A stretch of DNA of 64,000 bases from an uncultured Rhodospirillaceae bacterium (GTDB lineage Bacteria > Pseudomonadota > Alphaproteobacteria > Azospirillales > Azospirillaceae): positions 1 through 64,000 of the forward strand of contig CALBDS010000014.1 in NCBI GenBank assembly GCA_937927415.1, given 5' to 3'. Both the position numbers and the translations under genes were made by a program. Under the pieces are notes generated by a model, which was not told the DNA's origin, ran no database searches, and saw only the letters and a program-made list of their open reading frames with translations. This document shows, one piece after another, positions 7,955 to 16,999 of this stretch; within the stretch, counting starts at the first letter, position 1; every line of letters begins with the position of its first letter.

Positions 7955-9382
7955 ATGGATGCGGCGATCCGCCGGGGACCGGCGGGGGATTTCTGTCTGG
8001 CGGTGTGGGAGGTTCCCTATCGTGATCCGGTGACGGCGTTCGCCCCGTTCGCCGGAACACCCTTTGCCGCCCTGCTGCACGGGGCCGCCGATGCCGGCGG
8101 GCGGGGACGCTTCAGCATCGTGGCGGCCGATCCCTTCCGCACCATCACCGCCCATGGGACCGCCGCAACCGTGGACGGGGAAACGGTGGTGGGCGACCCC
8201 TTCGCCGTGCTGGAACGGGAACTGGCAGCACACCCCCTGCCCCCCGGCATCGCACCGGTACCGTTCGGCGGCGGGGCCATCGGCTTTCTCGGCTACGAAC
8301 TGGGGCGGGTTCTGGAACGGCTGCCCGCGCGCCACGGTGCCGGGGACGGCACCCCGGACATGCTGGTCGGGCTGTACGACACCGCCGCCGTGTTCGACGG
8401 GCGGGATCGGCGGGCCTGGGTGGTGTCCACCGGCTTTCCCGAACAGGATCCCACCATCCGTCAGGCCCGCGCCCTGGCCCGCGGGGCCGCCCTGGCCGCA
8501 CAGGTGGCATCGGCGCCGGACATCCTGCCGCCGCCCGCCGCCGGCACCGCCCCGTGGGTGCCGGAGATGACACGGGACCGCTATCGGGCGCAGGTGGCGC
8601 GGGTGCTGGACTACATCCGCGCCGGCGACATCTTCCAGGCCAACTTCACCGGGCGGTTCCTGGCCGAACGGCCGGCGGGGGTGGGTGTTTTCGACCTCTA
8701 CCGCCGCCTGCTGGCGCGCAGCCCCGCCCCCTTCGCCGCCTGCCTGACCGGGGATGGCGGCGGTTATGGCATCGCCAGCGCCTCGCCCGAGCGGTTCCTG
8801 AAGCTGTCCGCCGACGGGCATCTGGAAACCCGCCCGATCAAGGGCACCCGCCCCCGCGGACGCACGGGTGCGGAAGACGCGGCACTCGCCGCCGATCTGG
8901 CGGCCAGCGTCAAGGACCGGGCGGAAAACCTGATGATTACCGACCTGCTGCGCAACGACATCGGGCGGGTGGCGCGCATCGGGTCGGTGCGGGTGCCGAG
9001 CCTGTGCGCGGTGGAAACCTTCGCCTCAGTCCATCATCTGGTGTCGGTGGTGGAGGGGCGACTGCGCCCCGGCCTGGGGCCGGTCGATGCGCTGCGCGCC
9101 ACCTTCCCCGGCGGGTCGATCACCGGGGCGCCGAAGATCCGCGCCATGGAAATCATCGACGAGCTGGAAGCCGCCCGCCGCGGCCCCTATTGCGGGTCGG
9201 CGGTGTGGATCGGTTTCGACGGCGCCATGGACAGCAGCATCCTGATCCGCACCCTCACCGTGACCCCGACCCACGTGATCGCGCAGGCGGGCGGCGGCAT
9301 CGTCGCCGATTCCGATCCCGGTCTGGAGCATGATGAAATGATGACCAAGATCACCCCCCTGCTGCGGGCGGTGGACGGATAG
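7955..9382 (+). CDS. pabB: Aminodeoxychorismate synthase component I
   Basis: Uses chorismate and ammonia from a PabA-type glutaminase to make 4-amino-4-deoxychorismate, the precursor of p-aminobenzoate and folate. The chorismate-binding domain fills the C-terminal half. The motif PIKGTRPRG carries the lysine that distinguishes PabB from TrpE, which has PIAGT. GDIFQANFTGRF and FPGGSITGAPK are also present. The ATG at 7955 follows AAGGAAGGGG at close spacing. The 475-residue protein has no fused glutaminase or lyase domain, and pabA and pabC are not in the window. Confidence 0.92.
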   Translation: MDAAIRRGPAGDFCLAVWEVPYRDPVTAFAPFAGTPFAALLHGAADAGGRGRFSIVAADPFRTITAHGTAATVDGETVVGDPFAVLERELAAHPLPPGIAPVPFGGGAIGFLGYELGRVLERLPARHGAGDGTPDMLVGLYDTAAVFDGRDRRAWVVSTGFPEQDPTIRQARALARGAALAAQVASAPDILPPPAAGTAPWVPEMTRDRYRAQVARVLDYIRAGDIFQANFTGRFLAERPAGVGVFDLYRRLLARSPAPFAACLTGDGGGYGIASASPERFLKLSADGHLETRPIKGTRPRGRTGAEDAALAADLAASVKDRAENLMITDLLRNDIGRVARIGSVRVPSLCAVETFASVHHLVSVVEGRLRPGLGPVDALRATFPGGSITGAPKIRAMEIIDELEAARRGPYCGSAVWIGFDGAMDSSILIRTLTVTPTHVIAQAGGGIVADSDPGLEHDEMMTKITPLLRAVDG

Positions 9383-9495
9383 GAACGGCCGGGCCGGCGG
9401 AAAAGAAAAATAGGGGTGCGGGGACCGGAAACACCGCTTGCGCGGCGGCGGTTCTCTTCCTACCCTCCCCCTTTCTAATCGGCATGACTTGACCC

Positions 9496-10923
9496 ATGGC
9501 CCTCATCGCCCTGTTTTCGCGGGAAAAACGTCTGGCGTTCTTCGCTTTTTTCGCGTTTTCCGCCGCGATGACCCCAGCGCACGCCGCCCGGCTGACGCCC
9601 GAAGAGACGGCGTATCTGCGCGACAACCCCGTCGTGCCCTACTGCGCCGATCCCGATTGGGCACCGTACGAGGTCATCACCAGCCAGGGCCAGCACGAGG
9701 GGATCGCCGCCGACCTGCTGCGGCTGGCAGCGTCGCGGGTGGGGATGACGCTGTCGGTGGTGCCGACCCGGACGTGGGAGGAAAGCATCGCCACCGCCCA
9801 GGCCGGCACCTGCAAATTCCTCAGCTTCCTGAACCGCACGCCCAAACGGGACGCGTGGCTGAGCTTCACCGCTCCCCTGCTCATCGACCCCAACGTCATC
9901 GTCACGCGGGAAGAACACCCGCTGATCGACGATCTGGGCGGGCTGACGGGCGAGGTGATGGTCCTGCCCTCCGGCACCTCCATGGAGGAGCGGCTGATGA
10001 AGGACTATCCCAACCTGACCCTCATCACCGTCCCGGCGGAGGCGGACGCCTTCGCCATGGTGTCGGACAAGCGGGCATCCATGACCATGCGCTCCATGAT
10101 CGTGGCCGTGCACGCCATCAAAAAGGGGGGATGGTTCAATCTGAAGGTGGCCGGTGCCGTGCCCGGCTATGAAAACCGCCTGCGCGTCGGCGTCATCAAA
10201 AGCGAGCCGCTGCTGCGCAGCATCCTGGACAAGGGCATTGCCCAGATCACCACGGAAGAGCGGGAGCAGATCGCCAACCGCCACGTGGCCATCACCGTGC
10301 AGAAGAACATCGATTTCGATGTGCTGTGGCGCATCCTGGCCGCCTGCGGGCTGGTGGTCGCCACCAGCCTGTTCTGGATCGTCAAGCTGCGCCGGATGAA
10401 CGGGGCCTTGCGCCGCCAGTCCCGCACCGACGGCCTGACCGGCATCGGCAACCGGGATTACCTCAACGAACGGCTGGTTCAGGAAATCGACCGCACCCGC
10501 CGTCACGGCCACCCCTTCGCCCTGATCCTTCTGGACATCGACCATTTCAAGGCGATCAACGACATCCACGGCCATCTGGCCGGCGATGCGGTGCTGAAAG
10601 ATTTCACGTCCGTGGTCCAGACGACGGTGCGGACCACCGACCTGTTCGGCCGTTGGGGAGGGGAGGAATTCCTGATCCTCTGTCCCGAAACCACCCGGGA
10701 TCAGGCGCTGGATCTGGCCCGGCAGGTGTGCCAAGCGGTGCGCGCCCACGGCTTTCCCACCGGGCAGCTGCACACGGTCAGCGCCGGGGTGACGGCGCTG
10801 GTCCCCGGCGACACCGTTGACAGCGTGCTGCACCGCGCCGACGCGGCACTCTACGACGCCAAGTCCAAGGGCCGGGATCAGGCCATCGCCGCAGACACCC
10901 CCAAAACACGAGAACCGGCATGA
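9496..10923 (+). CDS. Membrane diguanylate cyclase with periplasmic solute-binding sensor domain
   Basis: Makes cyclic di-GMP from GTP. A signal peptide (about 1-30) is followed by a periplasmic SBP_bac_3-like domain (about 33-260) of the kind that binds amino acids or other small solutes, one transmembrane helix (about 277-297) and a cytoplasmic GGDEF domain. The active-site motif is GGEEF at 388-392, which is catalytically competent. The inhibitory I-site RTTD lies five residues before it, so product feedback is expected. The stop codon overlaps the start of the glycerate kinase gene (ATGA), so the two are probably translated together. Confidence 0.9.
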   Translation: MALIALFSREKRLAFFAFFAFSAAMTPAHAARLTPEETAYLRDNPVVPYCADPDWAPYEVITSQGQHEGIAADLLRLAASRVGMTLSVVPTRTWEESIATAQAGTCKFLSFLNRTPKRDAWLSFTAPLLIDPNVIVTREEHPLIDDLGGLTGEVMVLPSGTSMEERLMKDYPNLTLITVPAEADAFAMVSDKRASMTMRSMIVAVHAIKKGGWFNLKVAGAVPGYENRLRVGVIKSEPLLRSILDKGIAQITTEEREQIANRHVAITVQKNIDFDVLWRILAACGLVVATSLFWIVKLRRMNGALRRQSRTDGLTGIGNRDYLNERLVQEIDRTRRHGHPFALILLDIDHFKAINDIHGHLAGDAVLKDFTSVVQTTVRTTDLFGRWGGEEFLILCPETTRDQALDLARQVCQAVRAHGFPTGQLHTVSAGVTALVPGDTVDSVLHRADAALYDAKSKGRDQAIAADTPKTREPA

Positions 10924-12200
10924 GCACCCCCACCTCTCCCCTGACCGATCCCCGCGGCTTCCTGCGCGCCTGTTTCGACCGGGCGGTATCGGCCTGCCGG
11001 CCCGATGATATCCTGGCCGCCCATCTGCCGCCGCCGCCCGCCGGACGCACGGTGGTGATCGGAGCGGGCAAGGCCGCCGCATCCATGGCCGCCGCCCTGG
11101 AACAGCATTGGCCGGGGCCGCTCTCCGGCATGGTGGTCACCCGTCACGGCCACGGCACCCCATGCCGCTCCATCCGGGTGGTGGAAGCGGGGCACCCCAA
11201 CCCCGATGCCGCCGGGGAACAGGCGGCGCGGGAGATGCTGGCCTTGCTGGACGGCCTGACCGACAGGGATCTGGTGCTGTGCCTGCTGTCGGGCGGCGGC
11301 TCGTCGCTGCTGATGCTGCCACCCCCCGGCGTCACGCTGGCGGAGGTGAAGGCGGTCAACACCGCGCTGCTGAAGAGCGGGGCAGCGATCGAGGACATCA
11401 ACCGGGTGCGGGCGGTGCTGTCGCGGCTGGGCGGCGGACGGCTGTCGGTGGCGGCGTGGCCGGCGCCGGTGGTGACGCTCGCCATTTCCGACGTGCCGGG
11501 CGATGCCCCGGCGACCATCGCCTCCGGCCCCACGGTGGCCCCGGCCTCCGACGCCGCCACGGCGCGAATGGTGCTCAATCGCTACGGCATCGCCCCGCCC
11601 GCCTCCATCGCCGGCTTTCTGGCGTCGGCGGATGCGGCCATGCCCGACAGCGGCCACCCCGCCTTCGCCGCCGGTTCCTACCGCATGATGGCGACGGGGC
11701 TGTCGGCACTGGAAGCGGCGGCGGCCCACGCACGGGCCTGTGGGGTGGAACCGCTGATGCTGGGCGATGCCATCGAGGGCGAAGCGCGGGAGGTGGGAAC
11801 GGTCATGGCCGGCATCGCCACCGCCGCCCGTCGTGGCGCCACCTCCCTCGCCCGCCCGTGCCTGATCCTGTCGGGTGGGGAAACCAGCGTCAGCGTGCAC
11901 GGCGGCGGCAAGGGGGGACGGAACGCCGAATTCCTGCTGGGCTTCGCGCTGGGAATCGCCGGTGTGGACGGCATTGCCGCGATTGCCTGCGACACCGACG
12001 GCATCGACGGATCGGAAGACAACGCCGGTGCCGTGGCCGACGGTCAATCGGCGGCCCGCGCGCGCGCCGCCGGCCTGGACCCGCGGGACCGACTGGCCGA
12101 CAACGACGCCTACACGGTCTTCGCCACCCTGGGCGATCTGGTCGTCACGGGACCGACCTTGACCAATGTGAACGATTTCCGCGCCATTCTGGTTCTGTGA
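10920..12200 (+). CDS. Glycerate 2-kinase (DUF4147/MOFRL family)
   Basis: Phosphorylates D-glycerate with ATP, feeding 2-phosphoglycerate to central metabolism. The N-terminal domain has VVIGAGKAAASMA, LCLLSGGGSSLL and the INRVRAVLSRLGGG block. The C-terminal MOFRL domain has LSGGETSV, GGRNAEFLL and CDTDGIDGSEDNAGA. At 426 residues it matches the GckA/TtuD type. The ATG overlaps the diguanylate cyclase stop by four bases. Glycerate arises from photorespiration-like glycolate salvage, tartrate or glyoxylate degradation, but no such genes are adjacent. Confidence 0.92.
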   Translation: MSTPTSPLTDPRGFLRACFDRAVSACRPDDILAAHLPPPPAGRTVVIGAGKAAASMAAALEQHWPGPLSGMVVTRHGHGTPCRSIRVVEAGHPNPDAAGEQAAREMLALLDGLTDRDLVLCLLSGGGSSLLMLPPPGVTLAEVKAVNTALLKSGAAIEDINRVRAVLSRLGGGRLSVAAWPAPVVTLAISDVPGDAPATIASGPTVAPASDAATARMVLNRYGIAPPASIAGFLASADAAMPDSGHPAFAAGSYRMMATGLSALEAAAAHARACGVEPLMLGDAIEGEAREVGTVMAGIATAARRGATSLARPCLILSGGETSVSVHGGGKGGRNAEFLLGFALGIAGVDGIAAIACDTDGIDGSEDNAGAVADGQSAARARAAGLDPRDRLADNDAYTVFATLGDLVVTGPTLTNVNDFRAILVL

Positions 12201-12204
12201 GCGA

Positions 12205-12322
12205 TTGGGCTACCGCCCAAACCCGTTCGGGGCGATGCCCCGAACCCCCTTTGTTTTTATCGATAAAAAAGAGGAAGGTTTGGAGGCGTCAGCCTCCAAG
12301 CGGGGTCGGGGCGGCAGCCCCG
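12205..12322. repeat. Block of five consecutive hairpins
   Basis: Between the glycerate kinase and Hsp70 stop codons lie five perfect inverted repeats: TTGGGC/GCCCAA (12205-12220), TTCGGGGC/GCCCCGAA (12226-12244), the 16-bp palindrome TTTTTATCGATAAAAA (12254-12269), TTGGAGGC/GCCTCCAA (12280-12299) and CGGGGC/GCCCCG (12307-12322). Except for the uninterrupted palindrome, the loops are 3-4 nt. The AT-rich palindrome supplies T-runs on both strands. It acts plausibly as a bidirectional terminator between convergent genes; the whole unit looks like a REP-type interspersed element. Confidence 0.6.
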
Positions 12323-12331
12323 CTCATTCTA

Positions 12332-13579
12332 TCAGGCGTGGTTCATGGCATCCCGCACCAGCCCATAGCCCACGCTGGTGAACACATCGGTGTGAACGAT
12401 CCGCCCCGGATCGAACACCTCGGTAAAGCCCTGCTTCACCGCGCGCACCAGCGTCGTGCCGCCGGTCAGGAACACGCGATCCACCGCATCGGGGGCTGTG
12501 CCGGCCTGCCGCAGTGCTTCGTGCAGGGCATGGGTGATGCCGTTCACCAGCGGTTCGGCGTTGTCCTCGAACTCCGGACGGGGGATGGCAAGCTCGAAGG
12601 GATCCTCGAAGATGTCCATGTCCAGGACCGCGGTTTCTGCCGACGACAGCGCCTTCTTGGCACTTTCCACCAGACCGGAAAATTCGAAGAAAAGCTGGTT
12701 TTCCGCCAGTTCGATCAGCCGCCCAACCTTCTCCGGCTCCTCCGACACCCGCAGCAGCGAACGCAGCTCGTTCAGGTTCTTGCGTTCCAGCAGGTTGTTG
12801 AACAGATGCCAGCGGGCCAGCCATGTGAAGTAATGCACGGGGAACGGCAGCCGCTTGTCGAGGCTGCGGAACAGGGTGCCCTTGCCCATCTGCGGTGCGA
12901 CGAAGGCGTCGATGATGGACGCGTCGAAGTTGTCGCCGCCGATATAGGTGCCGTGGTTGCCCAGGATGTCGCCGCGGCGGTCCTGCCCCTGGCGCCCCGG
13001 CCCCACGCGCACGATGCTGAAGTCCGAGGTGCCGCCGCCGATGTCGGCGACGACGATCAGTTCTTCGGCGTTCACCGTCGCCTCATAGGCCAGCGCCGCG
13101 GCGATGGGTTCGTACTGGAACGACACGCTGGTGAAGCCCGCCGCCCTGGCCGCCTTTTCCAGCCGGTCCTGCGCCCGGCGGTCGAGATCGTCGTCGTCGT
13201 CGTTGAAGCGCACGGGGCGGCCCATGACCACATGGTCCACCGCTTCCCCCGCCGCACCTTCCAGCGCGGTGCGAAAGGTGGACAGGATGACGGCGATCAG
13301 GTCTTCTAGCTCGTATTCCCGGCCACCCAGCCGGGTGACCACCCGGTCCTTGCGGCCCAGATAGGTCTTGAGCGACCGCATGTAACGCCCGGTCTGTCCG
13401 GCCCGCAAGGCCGCGTCGGCCCGGTGCCCGACCGCGAACTCCTTGGCATCGGCGTCAAAGAACAGAACCGTGGGGGTGGCGAGCGTCGCGTCACCCAGTT
13501 CCACCATGCTCACGGCCCCGCCGCGCACCACCCCGGCGGTGGAATTGGTGGTCCCGAAATCGATTCCCGCAACGGCCAT
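12332..13579 (-). CDS. Hsp70-family ATPase, YegD-like
   Basis: A 415-residue actin-fold ATPase with the nucleotide-binding signatures GIDFGTTNST (near residue 4), VVADIGGGTSDFS and VFLTGGTTLVRAV. It stops after the nucleotide-binding half and lacks the substrate-binding and lid domains of DnaK, as in E. coli YegD. Its role and clients are not known. The ATG at 13579 has GGGAGGG six bases upstream. It is convergent with the glycerate kinase gene and divergent from the first exopolysaccharide gene. Confidence 0.88.
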   Translation of the reverse strand: MAVAGIDFGTTNSTAGVVRGGAVSMVELGDATLATPTVLFFDADAKEFAVGHRADAALRAGQTGRYMRSLKTYLGRKDRVVTRLGGREYELEDLIAVILSTFRTALEGAAGEAVDHVVMGRPVRFNDDDDDLDRRAQDRLEKAARAAGFTSVSFQYEPIAAALAYEATVNAEELIVVADIGGGTSDFSIVRVGPGRQGQDRRGDILGNHGTYIGGDNFDASIIDAFVAPQMGKGTLFRSLDKRLPFPVHYFTWLARWHLFNNLLERKNLNELRSLLRVSEEPEKVGRLIELAENQLFFEFSGLVESAKKALSSAETAVLDMDIFEDPFELAIPRPEFEDNAEPLVNGITHALHEALRQAGTAPDAVDRVFLTGGTTLVRAVKQGFTEVFDPGRIVHTDVFTSVGYGLVRDAMNHA

Positions 13580-13755
13580 GGCCCAGCCCTCCCGCATCCC
13601 GTCCGCCAAAGGGCGCGGAACCTACTCCTGCGACCCTGGCGGGGTCAAGGTGGCAGGGTCTGCAAAAAAGCGGGGGCGGCTGACAGCGCCGGAGGATGCT
13701 GATATCGTCCGCGCCGCTTTTTCCACCTGGCCGTTCACAAGGACCGCCCGTCGCA

Positions 13756-14883
13756 ATGAAACTGTTGTTCCTGGTCAGCGATGCCTTCGGCGGGCATGGG
13801 GGGATTTCCCGTTTCAACCAGGATTTCGCCACCGCCCTGTCGTCGGCCCCCGGCGTGGACAGGCTGGTGATCCTGCCCCGCCGCGCCCCCAACCCGACGG
13901 GCACCCTGCCGCCGCGGGTCGAACAGCGTGCCGCACCGTCCGGGAAGCTGGGATTCGCCGCCGCCGCCCTGACGGAGGCGTGCCGCGGGTACGACGCGGT
14001 GATCTGCGGCCACATCAACCTGCTGCCCGCCGCCGCCCCGGCGGCCCGGCTGGCCGGGCGGGACACACGGCTGGGGCTGGTGATCCATGGGGTGGACGCC
14101 TGGGCGCCGGTGCGCGGGCGTTCGCTGGCGGGCATCGATCTTTTGAACCGGATCGATCTGACCATCGCGGTCAGCCGCTACACCCTGGACCGCTTCCGCG
14201 CATGGTCGGGGGTGGATCCGGCGCGGTGCGTGGTGCTGCCCAACACCGTCGATCCCACCGTCTTCACCCCCGCCCCGCCCCCGGCGGCCCTGGCGGCCCG
14301 CTATGGGCTGGACGGAGGCGGGCCGGTGGTGATGGGGCTGGCCCGGCTGGACCTCCTGGATCCCGACAAGGGGTTCGAGGAGATGTTCGCCGCCCTGCCC
14401 CGCCTGCTGACGGATTTTCCGGGGCTGCGCTATCTGGTGTGCGGCGACGGCAACGGCCGCGCCCGGCTGGAGGCGGAGGCCCGCCGCCGCGGCCTGGAAC
14501 GGCAGGTGATCTTCACCGGCTTCGTGGATGAAACGGAAAAGGCCGACCATTACCGGCTGGCCGACGCCTTCGTCCTGTGCGGCCGGCAGGAAGGGTTCGG
14601 CATCGTCCTGCTGGAAGCCATGGCCTGCGGTGTGCCGGCGGTGGCATCGATCCGAGACGGCTCACGCGAAGCGGTGCTCGACGGGGCCATCGGCGGGCTG
14701 GCCGACCCCGACGATCCCGACGATCTGGCCCGCGCGGTCGCCGCGGCCCTGACCCAGCCCCGCGGGACGGTCCCGCCGGCCCTGGTTCCGGCCTTCGGCC
14801 CCGCCGCCTTCACCCGGCGGGTCCACGCGCTGGCGGAGGGATGCGTCGGTCAGCCGGTCCGGCGGAACAGCAGGTCGGCCTGA
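13756..14883 (+). CDS. Glycosyltransferase family 4
   Basis: A 375-residue GT-B retaining glycosyltransferase. The N-terminal half starts MKLLFLVSDAFGGHGGISRF. The donor-binding half has ARLDLLDPDKGFEE, YLVCGDGNGRARLE and the E-x7-E motif in CGRQEGFGIVLLEAMACGVP. Its donor and acceptor sugars cannot be read from sequence. The start at 13756 follows AAGGA at slightly long spacing. Its last 34 bases overlap the 3' end of the convergent FkbM gene. Confidence 0.9.
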   Translation: MKLLFLVSDAFGGHGGISRFNQDFATALSSAPGVDRLVILPRRAPNPTGTLPPRVEQRAAPSGKLGFAAAALTEACRGYDAVICGHINLLPAAAPAARLAGRDTRLGLVIHGVDAWAPVRGRSLAGIDLLNRIDLTIAVSRYTLDRFRAWSGVDPARCVVLPNTVDPTVFTPAPPPAALAARYGLDGGGPVVMGLARLDLLDPDKGFEEMFAALPRLLTDFPGLRYLVCGDGNGRARLEAEARRRGLERQVIFTGFVDETEKADHYRLADAFVLCGRQEGFGIVLLEAMACGVPAVASIRDGSREAVLDGAIGGLADPDDPDDLARAVAAALTQPRGTVPPALVPAFGPAAFTRRVHALAEGCVGQPVRRNSRSA

Positions 14884-15614
14884 ACACAGCCGCCGGCGGG
14901 GCCGAAGCTGGGGGTGTTGACTCCGGCCAGCCCGAAACCGTGACCGGCCAGATGAGCGATGATGGCGGGGGCCAGGGGCTGCCCCTCGTACAGCGGCACG
15001 AATGACACCTCGGCGTAAACATGATCGGCCAGGGACAGCAGCCGCCCGGCCCCCCGCAGGGCGTCCAGTTCCCCGCCCTGGATGTCCAGCTTCAGAAGGA
15101 TGGGCCGCGGCAGGGAATCCAGGGGCAGAAGCCCGTCCAACGGCTCCACCGGCACCATGACGGTTCCCGCCGCCTCCGACCCCGGCGCGAAGGCCACCTG
15201 CCCGCCGCCGATGGGCAGCAGCGACGAACAGTCGGACCGGCGGGAAACATGCAGCGCCGCCATTCCCGGCTCCTTCCCCGCCGCCGCCCGGTGCAGGGTG
15301 ACCCTGCTCCGCCCGACCGGCGCATCGGCGAACACGCGGTCATAGACCGTCGCCGCCGCCGGCAGCGGTTCCACCGCATGGATCCGGGCATCGGGAAACA
15401 GCCGGGCCGCCAGCAGCGAAAACTGGCCGGTGTGGGCGCCCACGTCGATCACCGTGCCCAGCCCCCGCAAGGGTTCGAGAATCCGGCGGTGCTCCACCGC
15501 CGCCGCCACCCCATGGCGCAGGCCGTGGCGGAACAGCGGATCGGGCAGCAGATGCGCCAGCTTGCGGGCCTTGCGCCACATCTGCCCCAGCCCGCGGATG
15601 ATCGGACCGGTCAT
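14850..15614 (-). CDS. FkbM family methyltransferase
   Basis: SAM-dependent methyltransferase of 254 residues, probably O-methylating a sugar in the exopolysaccharide. The SAM motif I is TVIDVGAHTGQFSLLAA, followed by IHAVEPLP, and the FkbM motif ILLKLDIQGGELDALRGA is intact. The ATG at 15614 overlaps the stop codon of the upstream O-antigen-ligase-type gene (ATGA), so the two are translationally coupled. The 3' end overlaps that of the opposing glycosyltransferase gene by 34 bp. Confidence 0.88.
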   Translation of the reverse strand: MTGPIIRGLGQMWRKARKLAHLLPDPLFRHGLRHGVAAAVEHRRILEPLRGLGTVIDVGAHTGQFSLLAARLFPDARIHAVEPLPAAATVYDRVFADAPVGRSRVTLHRAAAGKEPGMAALHVSRRSDCSSLLPIGGGQVAFAPGSEAAGTVMVPVEPLDGLLPLDSLPRPILLKLDIQGGELDALRGAGRLLSLADHVYAEVSFVPLYEGQPLAPAIIAHLAGHGFGLAGVNTPSFGPAGGCVQADLLFRRTG

Positions 15615-16999
15615 GAATGCCGTTCGTCGCTGTCGTGGTGTTCGACGGTGCTCCACGACTGGGCGTAGCCCAACCCCAGCAGCAGCGCCAGCGTGGCCGC
15701 CACCGCGGGGATCTGGGCGCTGAAATCCACCATCCCATGCGCTGCCAGCAGTGCCGCCACCGACAGGGCCACGGCGGGATAAATCTGGTCGCGCCGCCGC
15801 CGGACCACCCCCCTGATGCACACCCCGGCCACCACCGCAAGGCTGAGATAATAGAGCACCGCCGCGGGGATCCCCAGATCCAGCACCAGTTCCAGGGGAA
15901 CGTTGTGGGCATAGTCCCACACCACCGGGCGGGACAGCGAAGTGTCACGGTACAGGTGAAAGGTCGGCTCGAACGCCCCCAGCCCGGTGCCGGTCAGCGG
16001 GGTGTCGCCGATGGCCCGCAGGATCAGGGCATAGGCGCTGGTGCGCTCCTCATCGGTCTGTTCCGCCAGCCGCTGCACCGTCACATCACCGCTGACGCTC
16101 AGCATCACCAGCCCAATGCCCAGAACCAGCAGGCCGAGCACCAGCGCCATCCGCAGACGGATGATCCGCCCCAGTGTCAGCATCACCATCAGAATGCCAA
16201 AGGCCACTCCGGTGCTGAGAAGCGCACCACGGGAATGGGACAGCAGCATCGCCGTGCCCAGCATCACGACCGCCAGCAGATACGGCAGGGCACGCACCAG
16301 CACAGTTTCGGCCAGTTCATAGGCCCGCGGCCCGCCATCCCGGCTGCCGTGGCGGCGCGGCTGCAGGGCGTGCATGAAAAGCGCCAGACAGCACATCATC
16401 CCGATCGCGGCATAGGCGCCATAAGCGTTGCGGTTGACGAAGGTGGCCGTCAGATCGTCGGTATAGGCCCATTTCTCCAGCCACAGGATGGTATGGTTGC
16501 CGGAAAAATAAACGATCAGGCCATAGAGCGCGTACACGGTGCCGGCCACTGCCACCGTCACCAGCCCTTCACGGGCGCGCACCCGCTCCCGCCCCAACTG
16601 AACCGCCAGCCAGAAGATGGCGCCATAGGTTGCCATCCGCAGGATGGCCGCCCGCGTCAACGCCGGGTCGGCGGACACCATACCCGACAGAGCGCCGCCC
16701 GAGGCCCCTTCCAGCACCGGCCCCGCCCCCTGCCACAGGGAATGCCACAGCGACGGCGGCAGCAGGCCCGATGTCTGCAAAAAGGCCCAGGCCAGAACCA
16801 TCAGGAACGGAACCGCCACCGCCCACAGCCGGCGGAACGGCATCGGCGCCCGCGCCGCCCCCAACGGCACCAACACCGCCCAACTGCCACACAGAACGCC
16901 GGTCACAACGGCCAGCAGGCTCCAGGCCCAGGGACGGTTCGACGCCAGCGGCAAGGGTGCCAGGACAACAACCGCCAGGAGCAGACGGAAAAGAAGCAT
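15611..16999 (-). CDS. O-antigen ligase/polymerase family (Wzy_C) membrane protein
   Basis: Polytopic inner-membrane protein of about 462 residues with 10 or more predicted helices, and the Wzy_C core around LLSHSRGALLSTGVAFGI and the arginine-containing loops. Such proteins polymerise or ligate undecaprenyl-linked repeat units on the periplasmic side. The ATG at 16999 begins directly at the first membrane helix (MLLFRLLLAVVV) but has no clear ribosome site. A GTG at 17011 preceded by GGGGGA is an alternative start. It is coupled to the FkbM gene by an ATGA overlap. A second, unrelated-looking polymerase lies at 31.7 kb. Confidence 0.85.
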   Translation of the reverse strand: MLLFRLLLAVVVLAPLPLASNRPWAWSLLAVVTGVLCGSWAVLVPLGAARAPMPFRRLWAVAVPFLMVLAWAFLQTSGLLPPSLWHSLWQGAGPVLEGASGGALSGMVSADPALTRAAILRMATYGAIFWLAVQLGRERVRAREGLVTVAVAGTVYALYGLIVYFSGNHTILWLEKWAYTDDLTATFVNRNAYGAYAAIGMMCCLALFMHALQPRRHGSRDGGPRAYELAETVLVRALPYLLAVVMLGTAMLLSHSRGALLSTGVAFGILMVMLTLGRIIRLRMALVLGLLVLGIGLVMLSVSGDVTVQRLAEQTDEERTSAYALILRAIGDTPLTGTGLGAFEPTFHLYRDTSLSRPVVWDYAHNVPLELVLDLGIPAAVLYYLSLAVVAGVCIRGVVRRRRDQIYPAVALSVAALLAAHGMVDFSAQIPAVAATLALLLGLGYAQSWSTVEHHDSDERHS

